Positions 56,200-64,000 of a DNA stretch of 64,000 nucleotides are shown piece by piece. A model generated the notes under the pieces. It ran no database searches, had not been told where the DNA came from, and saw only the letters and a list, made by a program, of their open reading frames with translations. Source of the stretch: Acidimicrobiaceae bacterium (GTDB lineage Bacteria; Actinomycetota; Acidimicrobiia; Acidimicrobiales; Bog-793); the NCBI GenBank assembly GCA_025464005.1, contig JAODBO010000040.1:48714-112713 (forward strand). The letters are read 5' to 3'. Within the stretch, counting starts at the first letter, position 1, and every line of letters begins with the position of its first letter. Both the position numbers and the translations under genes were made by a program.

Positions 56200-56800
56200 C
56201 GCCCCGACGACGCGACCTTTGTCGCATCCGCGCTTCGTTCCGCAGCCGTGTTACACGTTCCTTGTGCCGTCGCTTATGGCCGGTCACGAGGACTCAGGTG
56301 GTGGGACCGACACCGCCTTGTCCACCTATGGGGAATTCGATACACGGGCGAAAAGCTGCAACTCGATGAGGAGATCGCCCCCTTCTGCTCGGTCGGTATC
56401 AATCGGAAGGTTTTGCACGATCGCGCAATACCTATGACCATTCGATGCACGATCCCGCGACCAGAGATGAAGATGATGGGCGAGATCAGTTCCATCACGG
56501 CGTTTGATGCCGGAAAGCAAAAGGGGGGTGGCAACCGTTCGCTCTGCAGTTCGGAATGACAACTGTCGATGTCGCCCGGAAGCTTCTTGGTTCTATCGCT
56601 CACCAGGACGACCCGATCAATCTGTCCATTTGGAGCGAGGTGCCGCGGTGGCCGAGTGCCTGACTTGGAATTGACCGGACGACCGGATCATCCTCCCGGG
56701 TCCCAGCCGATCGCAGCCGGTCGCAGCCGGTCGCAGCCGGCGGCGTAGCCTCCGCCACGCCGGGCTCAGCCGCGAGCTCCGCTCTGCGGTCAGCCACATA
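56200..56800. other. Gene-poor, more A+T-rich gap after tRNA-Gly
   Basis: No open frame here has a ribosome-binding site, recognisable motif or typical codon pattern. The sequence is visibly richer in A and T than its neighbours. It holds a 10-bp tandem repeat and a GGTGGCCGAGTG segment resembling a class II tRNA D-arm, too short to call. It looks like decayed acquired DNA. Confidence 0.5.
56701..56740. repeat. 10-bp tandem repeats upstream of the HTH gene
   Basis: Three perfect copies of TCGCAGCCGG (56711-56740) preceded by a fourth with two changes (TCCCAGCCGA). They end 90 bp before the promoter of the HTH/nucleotidyltransferase module. Iteron-like spacing of one helical turn could allow cooperative protein binding. 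Confidence 0.75.
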
Positions 56801-56806
56801 ATCCCT

Positions 56807-56835
56807 GTTCATAACTATTCCAATTCTGGTATAAT
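56807..56835 (+). promoter_or_regulatory. Promoter of the HTH/nucleotidyltransferase module (probably leaderless)
   Basis: A perfect -10 box TATAAT (56830-56835) with GTTCAT as a weak -35 (56807-56812, 17-bp spacing). The expected start site, about 7 bp after the -10, falls at the GTG of 56842. There is no Shine-Dalgarno, so the transcript is probably leaderless. The 8-bp palindrome ATAATTAT overlaps the -10. Confidence 0.65.
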
Positions 56836-56841
56836 TATCTC

Positions 56842-57477
56842 GTGCCCGGAGATCGACTGTCGTTGAAGGAGGCCGCAGAGCATCTCGGCGTGTCTCGCCG
56901 GCGGGCCGCGGCGATGGTCCACGATGGTCGCCTCGCTGCAGAACGGGTTGGCAACCAATGGCTGGTGCCGGCATCCGCGCTGCGACGCGCCGAAGCCTCG
57001 AGGCTTGCCCCAGGGCGCCCGCTCAGAATGTCGTCAGCATGGCACCTCATTTCCCAGCTCGATCAAGAGGGTCCGGAGGATGCAGACTCGCTCGAATTCC
57101 TCCGGCGGAGAGCTCGCAGCCGGGCCCGTCACGCAGAGTTCTACGTTCACCCTTTCGCTCTTGACCGCCTCGGGCCTCGCGTCGTGCTCGGAGGGCGAGC
57201 CGCAGCGGAGCACGCTGGTGCTCCGGTCGACGCCGGCGAAGCCCGGGACGTCTACGTGCGCGCCAGTAACTACCCCCTGCTCATCGAGCAGTGGCACGCG
57301 GACCGCGCCCCGAATGAGCCAAACTTCCACCTCCACGTCGTCGATGATGCAGCGTGGCCGTTCGCTTCAGGGCAACACTTCGCGGGGCCATGGGTTGCCT
57401 GGCTCGACCTCGCCGACCAGGGCGATCGGGCGGCCGACACGCTGCTTGACCGGCTAATTGGTGGGCGGTGGCGTTGA
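56842..57477 (+). CDS. HTH protein, antitoxin-like partner of a nucleotidyltransferase
   Basis: 211 residues from the GTG at 56842. The N-terminus (about 6-47, LSLKEAAEHLGVSRRRAAAMVHDGRLAAERVGNQW) is an excisionase/MerR-type helix-turn-helix. The middle and C-terminal part is not a recognised domain by motif, but the ending (FHLHVVDDAAWPF ... WVAWLDLADQGDRAADTLLDRL) resembles the C-terminal region of AbiEi-type antitoxins. The next gene overlaps its end by 10 bp. The likely role is to bind its own promoter and control or neutralise the partner. This pairing is inference. Confidence 0.6.
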   Translation: MPGDRLSLKEAAEHLGVSRRRAAAMVHDGRLAAERVGNQWLVPASALRRAEASRLAPGRPLRMSSAWHLISQLDQEGPEDADSLEFLRRRARSRARHAEFYVHPFALDRLGPRVVLGGRAAAEHAGAPVDAGEARDVYVRASNYPLLIEQWHADRAPNEPNFHLHVVDDAAWPFASGQHFAGPWVAWLDLADQGDRAADTLLDRLIGGRWR

Positions 57478-58226
57478 TCGAGGTCGACCTCTCGCGGGAC
57501 CTCATGCCAAGGCACCGTGACGCTCTTCGAGCACTCGGCCTCCTCGCCCGGAAGGTGCCGATCGACGAATGGTGCCTCGTTGGCGGGATGATGGTGCTCG
57601 TCGCAGCCCGCGCAAGCGGAGCGCGCCTGCCGCGCGCTGAGCAGACGAAGGACGGCGATGTCGTCGTCGACGTCCTCGCCCGTCCGGATGCAATCGCCCA
57701 CGTGGCTTCTGAACTCCAGGGTCTCGGTTATGAGCTACCGGCCGGAGTCCGGGATCGCGCGGACATAGGGCGATGCACCTTCATTACAGGACGGTCGCAG
57801 ATCGACGTTCTTTGCCCCGATGACGCGCGGCCTGATCAGCTCGATACGGACTCGGGGATCCGGTCGATCGCGATCCCTGGCGGGCGACGCGCCCTCGAGC
57901 TCGCGGAGCCCGTCCGCATCTACTACGACGATGACGCCCACGATGTGGAGATCCGCTCACCTCTGATTGTCGGAGCGCTAGTCGTGAAGGCGCTCGCTGC
58001 CCTCGATGCGCGGACCGTCGAGCAGCATCGCCACATCCAGGACGTCGCTGCGCTCTTGTCCATCGTCGACGACCCAATCGTGCTTCGCTCTGCCCTCGGA
58101 GCGGATCGAACCACCATCGCGGCGCTGGTGCCGCGCCTCACCGCCGGCGACGATGTTGCTTGGGACGGGCTAGGCCCATCCGCACGTCGACAGGCCTTGG
58201 CCACCCTCAGGTTCCTCGACAGTTGA
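57468..58226 (+). CDS. Nucleotidyltransferase-fold protein, AbiEii/toxin-like
   Basis: 252 residues from the GTG at 57468; a TTG at 57474 would give a TTGA overlap. The NTase signature is visible: WCLVGGMM (Gly39-Gly40), then a spacer and TKDGDVVVDVL with acidic residues Asp62, Asp64 and Asp68. A second part contains the helical region LIVGALVVKALAALDAR and RHIQDVAALLSIV, like nucleotidyltransferase toxins that carry KxxA-type helices. Close relatives include AbiEii-like proteins, some of which modify tRNA or transfer nucleotides to proteins. The target here is unknown. It is cotranscribed with the HTH gene. Confidence 0.65.
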   Translation: MALIEVDLSRDLMPRHRDALRALGLLARKVPIDEWCLVGGMMVLVAARASGARLPRAEQTKDGDVVVDVLARPDAIAHVASELQGLGYELPAGVRDRADIGRCTFITGRSQIDVLCPDDARPDQLDTDSGIRSIAIPGGRRALELAEPVRIYYDDDAHDVEIRSPLIVGALVVKALAALDARTVEQHRHIQDVAALLSIVDDPIVLRSALGADRTTIAALVPRLTAGDDVAWDGLGPSARRQALATLRFLDS

Positions 58227-58615
58227 CCGCCACCGAGCGACACCCGGGCAGGCCCAGCCAGACGCTTGATTATGGACGCCACGACCCTATGGTGACGACC
58301 GGCTGCCTCTGCTCGCGGCTCCCGCCGCCATCATCATGAAGATTGGCTTCCGCGTCACCGAAGGGCTGGCCACCATCAACCGCAAGAGCGACTTCGTAAT
58401 CGGCGGCGAGGAACTCGCTCCGGTGATGCGGCCGCGAGGGGTCGAGGGGCGGTCGTCGGCCGGGGGAAGTACGTCCGATCCTGGCGGTAGGCGAGGACGA
58501 TCACCCCAGGCATCGAGGAACGGGTCGTCGCGCAGTTCAGAAGACGGCGGGCGTGGCTCGAGCGCCCGGGTGTCGGCGCCTGACCGCTCGGGCGTCCCGT
58601 CGATCTCAGTCTTCC
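58227..58615. other. Gap between the nucleotidyltransferase and LacI genes
   Basis: 389 bp between convergent genes. Protein-like stretches appear in more than one frame on both strands (for example FLAADYEVALAVDGGQ on the minus strand), interrupted by stops and frame changes, so this may be a decayed gene. I do not recognise a family. No clear terminator is seen. Confidence 0.35.
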
Positions 58616-59686
58616 TCATACCCGCCGGCCCTTTCTTCCGGCGCCGGCCTTCCCGTCCAGCGCGGCGATCGCCTGAAGACGGCCGATCGTGCTCTCGCGG
58701 ATCTCGAGAGCGAACGGCGCCCGGAGATCGACCGGATCGCCGATGTCCCCATCGAGACGCCGGAAGAGCTGCGCGACTGCCATCGCTGCGATGACGTGCT
58801 TGTCGGGGGCCACCGTCGAGAGTGTCGGGGTCGAGTAGCGGCCCTCCTCGGCGTCGTCGAAGCCGACGACCGCGACGTCCTCGGGGACGCGACGCCCGCG
58901 ATCGAGGAGGACGCGGATGGCCCCGGCGGCGAGCAGGTCGTTGTAGCAGAAGACGGCATCCGGTGGCTCGGCGAGTTCGAGGAGACGCTCCATCGCCTCG
59001 GCACCGGCACTTCGGTGGAAGTTTGACGTCGGCACGACGAGCGCTGGGTCTGGCGAGAGCCCGGCGGCCTCGAGTGCCTCGTGGTAGCCCTGGGTCCGGA
59101 CCTGCGCGGTCTCACCCGTCTCGTAGGGCTGGTCCCCTATCGCTGCGATGCGACGGCACCCAAGGCTCGCGAGGTGCTCGACGGCCGAGCGGGCCGCGGC
59201 CACGTTGTCGATCGACACGTGGTCGAACGGTCCTTCGTTCACCCGCTCACCGAGCAACACGACGGGGGTCGCTCCGGGGATGGCGCCGAGCTCGCTCGCG
59301 CCGAGGCCGAGCGGACTGAAGATGAGCCCGTCGAACACATGTGACCGATCGCGATCCTCGAGCAGTGCACGTTCTCGAGCAGGATCGCCGTCAGTCTGCT
59401 CGATGATCACGGTGTAGGAGCGGGGCGCGACCTCGTCCATGATCGCGCCGCTCAGCTCCGAGAAGTACGGGACGGCGAGCTCTGGGACGGCGAGCGCGAT
59501 CATCCCGGTCCGGCCGCGCCGGAGGTTGCGGGCGACGAGATTAGGTCGGTAGCCGAGGCTGTCGATCGAGTCACGGACGCGCCGGCGTGTCTCGGCCGCG
59601 ACGAACGGGTAATCGTTCACGACGTTCGACACGGTTCGAGGTGAAACCCCGGCGTGCCGTGCGACGTCGTAGATCGTGACCGCCAC
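58616..59686 (-). CDS. LacI family transcriptional regulator
   Basis: 356 residues from the GTG at 59686, with GAGGGGGG upstream. The N-terminal HTH is TIYDVARHAGVSPRTVSNVVN with the hinge helix NLVARNLRRGRTG. The periplasmic-binding-like effector domain follows (VSIDNVAAARSAVEHL ... VAVVGFDDAEEGRYSTPTLSTVAPD). It is divergent from the sugar ABC operon and almost certainly its sugar-responsive repressor. Confidence 0.93.
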   Translation of the reverse strand: MAVTIYDVARHAGVSPRTVSNVVNDYPFVAAETRRRVRDSIDSLGYRPNLVARNLRRGRTGMIALAVPELAVPYFSELSGAIMDEVAPRSYTVIIEQTDGDPARERALLEDRDRSHVFDGLIFSPLGLGASELGAIPGATPVVLLGERVNEGPFDHVSIDNVAAARSAVEHLASLGCRRIAAIGDQPYETGETAQVRTQGYHEALEAAGLSPDPALVVPTSNFHRSAGAEAMERLLELAEPPDAVFCYNDLLAAGAIRVLLDRGRRVPEDVAVVGFDDAEEGRYSTPTLSTVAPDKHVIAAMAVAQLFRRLDGDIGDPVDLRAPFALEIRESTIGRLQAIAALDGKAGAGRKGRRV

Positions 59687-59731
59687 TCGCCCCCCTCAAT
59701 TCGCTTGCCCGACGGTAGCTCGCAATCGTAC

Positions 59732-59757
59732 TTGCATCGATCTCTGCACCGATGCAA
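59732..59757. promoter_or_regulatory. LacI-type operator candidate
   Basis: TTGCATCG-N10-CGATGCAA, an 8-bp inverted repeat between the divergent lacI-like and binding-protein genes. It contains the LacI-like core TGCACCGATGCA with a central CG. It lies 46 bp from the regulator start. Copies of CCGGTCAG at 59791 and 59808 and inverted CTGACCGG at 59882 may be additional sites. Confidence 0.55.
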
Positions 59758-59925
59758 ACTAGCCGGGCGGCGCCCACCAACGGCAGCCGTCCGGTCAGTG
59801 GGTACGGCCGGTCAGGGAGCACGACGTGTCGATTCTCGCCCGACGCGCGGCTTCCCGACCGGGTGAACCGGCCAAAGGGGCCTGACCGGCAGCGATGGAT
59901 CACCACGGGAGGGGACGGGATCATC

Positions 59926-61320
59926 ATGAGATCGAGGAACGAATTGCGACACGATGCCGCGAGCGTCAGGCGATGGAGGGCTGCTCGAGTGGGCGCATTG
60001 TCCGCCGGGGCACTCGCGCTCTCGCTCACCGCGGTCGGTGGCGCGTCCGGCGCGGCACCGTCGAGCCGGACCGCAACATCGAGCGCGAAAGCAAGCACGG
60101 CGTGCCGGCCCGGAGCGACCAAGCTCACGATGTGGGGTTGGGCCGCCGGCTATGACCTCGCGGTCGCGGCGTTCAACAAGTCGCATCTGAAGATCTGTGT
60201 CGTGCTCGAGAATGACGGCGCGACGACCGCCGAGTACACGAAGATCCAGGACGCGACGAAAGCCGGCAGCGGCGCACCGGACATGGCGGAGATCGAGTAC
60301 TTCGTTCTGCCGTCGTTCGAGATCACCCACAGCCTCATGAACCTCGTGCCGTACGGCGTGAACGCCTACAAGCAGAACGAGGTGGCGGTCGCCTGGTCGC
60401 AGGTCAGCCAAGGCTCGGGCGTCTACGCGATGCCGGTAGACGTCGGCCCGCTGAGCTTCTACTACAACTCCTCGGTGCTCTCGAAGTACGGGATCACGCC
60501 GCCGAAGACGTGGACGGCCTTCGCTGCCGACGCGGCGACGTTGAAGAAGGACGACCCCGGCACCGACCTCGCGACGCTGGACTGGACCGACCCGCAGCCG
60601 ATCCTCGCGATGATGCAGCAGGACGGCGCCTTCCCGTTCAAGTGGAACGGGGGCGGGAAGCTCTCGATCAACTTCACCGGGAGTGCCGAGACGTCCTTCG
60701 CCAGCTACTGGCAGAAGCTGCTGAGCGCCGGCGAGGTGAATAACACGGCGGACTTCTCGCCCGCACAGTGGACCGCGTGGGACAACGAGACTGACGCGGC
60801 GCGCTTCAGCCCGGCCTGGGGCCCGGTCGGCATGCAGCTCTCGATCAAGAAGACGATCGGCGATTGGCGCGCGGCGCCCATGCCGGCGCCGTCATCGGGC
60901 ACGGTGCAGTCCGGGAATTGGGGTGGGTCGACGATCGCCGTCCTCTCGTCGAGCAAGCACCCGAAGCAGGCGGCGGAGTTCGCCGAATGGTTCGGCGGCA
61001 CGGCAGCGTCGTGGAAGATCCTGAGCGGCCCCGTCGCCGGCGCGTACCCCGCCTACAAGCCCCTCCTAGACAGCTCGTCGTTCCTCTCGACGACGCTCCC
61101 GATCTCGGGCTCGCAGCACTTCCAGGCCGTCTTCGCCCAAGCCGCGAAGCACATGATCGCCCCCGAGTGGCCCCCGATCATGAGCGAGGTGAACACGCTG
61201 TGGCCGACGGTCTTCGCCGGCGTCGCGAACGGTTCCGAGACCGTCGAGTCTGCCTTCCGTACGATGCAGGCAGACCTGGTCAAGTACGCGAAGGCGCAGG
61301 GATTCACCGTCAGCCAGTGA
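59926..61320 (+). CDS. Extracellular solute-binding protein of a carbohydrate ABC importer
   Basis: 464 residues from the ATG at 59926. An Arg-rich N-terminus and a hydrophobic segment (VGALSAGALALSLTAVGG) make a signal peptide, but no Cys lies at the cleavage site, so it is not an obvious lipoprotein. The mature part is a family 1 solute-binding fold (KLTMWGWAAGYD, DMAEIEYFVLPSF, YAMPVDVGPLSFYYN, WNGGGKLSINFTG). It delivers sugar to the two permeases just downstream. Confidence 0.9.
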   Translation: MRSRNELRHDAASVRRWRAARVGALSAGALALSLTAVGGASGAAPSSRTATSSAKASTACRPGATKLTMWGWAAGYDLAVAAFNKSHLKICVVLENDGATTAEYTKIQDATKAGSGAPDMAEIEYFVLPSFEITHSLMNLVPYGVNAYKQNEVAVAWSQVSQGSGVYAMPVDVGPLSFYYNSSVLSKYGITPPKTWTAFAADAATLKKDDPGTDLATLDWTDPQPILAMMQQDGAFPFKWNGGGKLSINFTGSAETSFASYWQKLLSAGEVNNTADFSPAQWTAWDNETDAARFSPAWGPVGMQLSIKKTIGDWRAAPMPAPSSGTVQSGNWGGSTIAVLSSSKHPKQAAEFAEWFGGTAASWKILSGPVAGAYPAYKPLLDSSSFLSTTLPISGSQHFQAVFAQAAKHMIAPEWPPIMSEVNTLWPTVFAGVANGSETVESAFRTMQADLVKYAKAQGFTVSQ

Positions 61321-61424
61321 GCTGACGGTCGAAGTGCGGCGATCGCGCCGCCCGGGGCGGGCCTCGAGCCACCACCGGGCGGCGCTGCCGTGCGCGGCGC
61401 TCTCGTCATGAGCTTGGAGGAGCC

Positions 61425-62369
61425 GTGATCGGAACATCAATCGGCGTCGGGACGCCGCAGCCCGCGTCGCTCGGACGGCGTAGCTCGAGGGTGGTCCACG
61501 ATCGCCGGGATCGGCACGGCCGGTGGTTCGTCCTGCCGTTCCTCGTCGTCCTCACCCTGTTCATGTTCGTGCCGCTCGGCTACGCGATCTACACGAGTCT
61601 CTTCACGACGAAGCTCATTGGTGGGACGAGCTACTCCGGCCTCTCGAACTACGCGCAGGTGCTCTCGTCGAGCGAGTTCTGGAGCGGCGTCCGGCGCGTA
61701 CTGCTCTTCGCGGTTATCCAGGTGCCCGTCACGATCGGCCTCGCTGCCTTCTTCGCCGCCATCTTCGATCTCGGCGTTGCGAAGTTCGGCCGGTTCTTCC
61801 GGGTCGTGTTCTTCGTCCCGTTCGCGGTCCCCGCGGTCGTCGCCGCGCTCATGTGGTCCTTCCTCCTCCTGCCGGAGTTCGGTGCCTACACACACGTCGC
61901 GAACGCGGTCGGCTTCCAGGGCACGAACTTCTTCTCGTCGAAGCTCATCTTGCCGACACTTATCGTCATCGTCGTCTGGGAGTGGACGGGCTACAACATG
62001 ACCATCCTCTACACCGCCCTGAAGGGGATCCCGCGTGAGGTCGTCGAGGCCGCAGTAATCGACGGTGCCTCGTTCGCCAAGGTCATCTTGCGAGTCAAGC
62101 TCCCGATGGTGCGCTCGGCCGTCGTCATGCTCTTCTTCTTGAACCTCATCGGCGCTCTGCAGTTGTTCACCGAGCCGTCGATCCTCTCCTCGTTCCAGCC
62201 ACAGGCGATCTCGTTCTCGTTCACACCGACTTTGTTCGTCTACAACACCTCGATCGGGAGCGGCGAGTACAACCTCGGCGCCGCGGCTGCAGTCGTGCTC
62301 GGTCTCGTAATCGGTGCGATCTCCGTCGGCTCGCTCGTCTGGCGCCACCGCCGAGGGGAATTCGCGTGA
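61425..62369 (+). CDS. Sugar ABC transporter permease (MalF/UgpA-like)
   Basis: 314 residues, start GTG with GGAGGAG upstream. Six hydrophobic helices; the ATPase-contact EAA loop reads EAAVIDGASFAKVILRVKLPM. It forms the membrane channel with the next gene. No ATPase gene is in the window, so it probably uses a shared MsmK/MalK-type ATPase encoded elsewhere. Confidence 0.92.
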   Translation: MIGTSIGVGTPQPASLGRRSSRVVHDRRDRHGRWFVLPFLVVLTLFMFVPLGYAIYTSLFTTKLIGGTSYSGLSNYAQVLSSSEFWSGVRRVLLFAVIQVPVTIGLAAFFAAIFDLGVAKFGRFFRVVFFVPFAVPAVVAALMWSFLLLPEFGAYTHVANAVGFQGTNFFSSKLILPTLIVIVVWEWTGYNMTILYTALKGIPREVVEAAVIDGASFAKVILRVKLPMVRSAVVMLFFLNLIGALQLFTEPSILSSFQPQAISFSFTPTLFVYNTSIGSGEYNLGAAAAVVLGLVIGAISVGSLVWRHRRGEFA

Positions 62370-63364
62370 GCGTCCGCATCGCCCGAGCCGGCGACACGAC
62401 GCTCGAGCAGCGTTCCGGCAGGCTCGCGGCGAGACGTCGTCGCCGACTCGAGCGGCGGCGCGCCCGACGCGAAGCAGACCTCGCGGCGGTGGTGCCGATG
62501 CGCCTCTACGGATTGCGCCGCGGAACTGTCACGCTGCTGACCGGCTGTGCGGTGCTGTTCGCGCTGTTCATCCTCGCCCCGCTGGTCTGGATCGTCGTGA
62601 ACGCGACCAAGACGCAGGCGAACGTCTATGGGACCTTCGGCTTCTGGTTCGCCCGGCCGTTCGTGCTCTTCCACAACCTCGGGCTGCTGATGAAGTCGCT
62701 CAGCGGCTCGGGCGTCTACCTCCAGTGGATGGGCAACACCGTCCTCTACGCGGTGCTCGGGGGCGCAGGGGCGACCGTCCTGTGCTCCCTTGCCGGCTAC
62801 GGCTTCGCCCGGTTTCGGTTCCGCGGATCGAAGGCGATGTTCTACCTGATCCTCTCGGCGCTCCTCGTCCCGATCACCGCGGTCGCGCTACCCCTCTACC
62901 TCGTCTACGCGAAGGTCGGGCTCATCAACTCGATCTGGGGCATGGTTCTGCCGAGCATGGTGAGTCCGGTCGGCGTCTACCTCATGCGGACCTTCACCGA
63001 GGTGTCGGTGCCACGCGAGCTCATCGACGCGGCGCGTATGGACGGCGCAAGCGAGCTCGGGGCGTTCCTTCGCATCGCCGTGCCGCTCATGGTGCCGGGC
63101 GTCGTGACCGTCCTATTGCTCAGCATCGTCGCGGTCTGGAATAACTACTTCCTGCCGCTCATCATCTTCACGCACAACAGCTCGTACCCGTTGACCGTCG
63201 GCCTTGCACTGCTCGCGCAAGGCGCCTCGTCAGGCACGAAGGGCGGTCTCGTGCCCGTCCTCATCGCCGGCGGCCTCGTCACCATCATCCCGGTGATCGT
63301 CCTGTTCGTCTTCCTGCAGCGCTACTTCCGCGGCGACTTGCTGCGCGGAAGTACCACCGGATGA
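62366..63364 (+). CDS. Sugar ABC transporter permease (MalG/UgpE-like)
   Basis: 332 residues. The start overlaps the previous stop (GTGA). An Arg-rich cytosolic N-terminus precedes six helices. The EAA loop is seen as ELIDAARMDGASELGAFLRIAVPLM. Partner of the permease just upstream. Confidence 0.92.
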   Translation: MSVRIARAGDTTLEQRSGRLAARRRRRLERRRARREADLAAVVPMRLYGLRRGTVTLLTGCAVLFALFILAPLVWIVVNATKTQANVYGTFGFWFARPFVLFHNLGLLMKSLSGSGVYLQWMGNTVLYAVLGGAGATVLCSLAGYGFARFRFRGSKAMFYLILSALLVPITAVALPLYLVYAKVGLINSIWGMVLPSMVSPVGVYLMRTFTEVSVPRELIDAARMDGASELGAFLRIAVPLMVPGVVTVLLLSIVAVWNNYFLPLIIFTHNSSYPLTVGLALLAQGASSGTKGGLVPVLIAGGLVTIIPVIVLFVFLQRYFRGDLLRGSTTG

Positions 63365-63417
63365 CCGGCGACACGCCGAATACGTCAGTTTTCGACGACA
63401 AGACAGGAGAGGAAGGC

Positions 63418-64000
63418 ATGTACGCAGTGGACTGGAGCTATCCCCGCCCGGACTTCGACCGGTCGGCGCGCTGGCTCGGCCTCGAGGGCGCCTGGGAATT
63501 CGCGCGCGGCGCGGATGCGGACGACGGGTCGGTGCCACCCGACCCGCGCTTCGCCGAGTCGATCGCCGTTCCCTTCGCCTGGGAGGCCGCCGCGTCGGGT
63601 GTCGGAGCGGCGTGGCTCGAGCGCGGCTGGTACCGCCGGAGGATCGAGGTTCCGGCCGGCTGGCAGGGCGAGCGGATCGTCTGCTTCTTCGGCGGCGTGC
63701 ACCACCGAGCACGTATATATCTCGACGGTGCGCTCGTCGGTGAACACGCCGGCGTCGGTCCCTTTGAGTGCGATCTCACGGAGGCTCTCGCCGGCCGCGG
63801 ATCCGGCATGCTCCTCGTCGGCGTTGAGGCCCCGATCGACAAGCAAGCCATCGCGCACGGCAAGCAGCGCAGCATCCCCGCCGACGACTACGACAGCTGC
63901 GCGTTCCAGCCCTCGAGCGGGATCTGGCAGCCGGTGTGGCTCGAGCCGCGGCCTGCGACCTTCGTGCGCTCGATGCACCTCGAGCCGAAGACTTCGCTCG
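63418..64000 (+). CDS. Glycoside hydrolase family 2 (beta-galactosidase/glucuronidase-like), N-terminal part, cut by the window edge
   Basis: The frame is open from the ATG at 63418 to the end of the window (194 codons visible). AGGAGAGGAAGG stands just before this ATG; an in-frame ATG at 63361 overlaps the permease stop as ATGA. The visible part is the GH2 sugar-binding jelly-roll: RWLGLEGAWEFARG, AVPFAWEA, WYRRRIEVPAGWQGERI, IYLDGALVGEHAGVGPFECDLT, SSGIWQPVWLE. The catalytic barrel is outside the window. It probably releases the sugar imported by the neighbouring ABC system or acts on the same glycan inside the cell. Confidence 0.88.
   Translation, partial: MYAVDWSYPRPDFDRSARWLGLEGAWEFARGADADDGSVPPDPRFAESIAVPFAWEAAASGVGAAWLERGWYRRRIEVPAGWQGERIVCFFGGVHHRARIYLDGALVGEHAGVGPFECDLTEALAGRGSGMLLVGVEAPIDKQAIAHGKQRSIPADDYDSCAFQPSSGIWQPVWLEPRPATFVRSMHLEPKTSL

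Noticed and set aside
56637..56665. GGTGGCCGAGTG segment resembling the D-arm of a class II tRNA
   Set aside because: Too short, with no matching acceptor, anticodon or T-arm around it. Kept only as a remark in the gap description.

Overview
The window is high-GC, gene-dense chromosomal DNA from an actinobacterium (Actinomycetota). The evidence is gene order: rpsB-tsf-pyrH-frr-cdsA-dxr-rseP-ispG, mtrA-mtrB-lpqB, tig-clpP-clpX-folC-ndk, mreBCD-mrdA, rne-rplU-rpmA-obgE-proB-proA-moxR-VWA and nadD-rsfS all occur in actinobacteria, several in the same relative order as in mycobacteria. GTG and TTG starts and 4-base stop/start overlaps are frequent. An acidimicrobial or other deep-branching lineage fits (VKOR plus DUF929, minimal LpqB), but this is inference. 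No plasmid, phage or CRISPR hallmark is visible.

Layout. 0.2-2.4 kb: a secreted propeller protein convergent with a stand-alone clpP. 2.5-3.35 kb: tRNA-Leu(UAG) followed by a scar with a tRNA T-arm fragment and a decayed HTH/nucleotidyltransferase gene pair. 3.35-7.8 kb: an alpha/beta-hydrolase-fold lipoprotein that has lost catalytic residues, a class III aminotransferase and a GT-C glycosyltransferase. 7.9-12.1 kb: a YhaO/YhaN nuclease-ATPase pair. 12.2-13.9 kb: a VKOR/DUF929 thiol-redox pair. 14.0-25.4 kb, all on the minus strand: xerC, then the translation / UMP kinase / CDP-DAG / MEP-isoprenoid / site-2 protease string, ending in an Eis-like acetyltransferase. 25.5-28.4 kb: mtrA-mtrB-lpqB-like. 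28.4-29.5 kb: nadD-rsfS. 29.6-33.3 kb: class II DAHP synthase coupled to a secreted GH25-like protein with six propeller repeats. 33.2-43.0 kb, minus strand: phosphatase, VWA, MoxR, proA, proB, obgE, rpmA, rplU, rne. 43.4-47.9 kb: mreB-mreC-mreD-mrdA. 48.0-53.2 kb: tig-clpP-clpX-folC-ndk. 53.2-56.2 kb: a cation/proton antiporter, tRNA-Pro, a ROK kinase and tRNA-Gly.

The accessory part begins after tRNA-Gly. A visibly more A+T-rich gap with 10-bp tandem repeats leads to a promoter with a perfect TATAAT whose predicted start site coincides with the GTG of a two-gene HTH/nucleotidyltransferase module (56.8-58.2 kb), resembling a toxin-antitoxin or abortive-infection pair. The decayed copy at 2.9-3.35 kb belongs to the same broad fold and also lies just downstream of a tRNA gene. 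The window closes with a LacI-controlled sugar operon: regulator, divergent binding protein, two permeases and the start of a GH2 glycosidase that runs off the edge.

Functionally the window joins translation, proteolysis, envelope growth and precursor supply, with a small accessory layer confined to tRNA-adjacent sites and the terminal carbohydrate locus.
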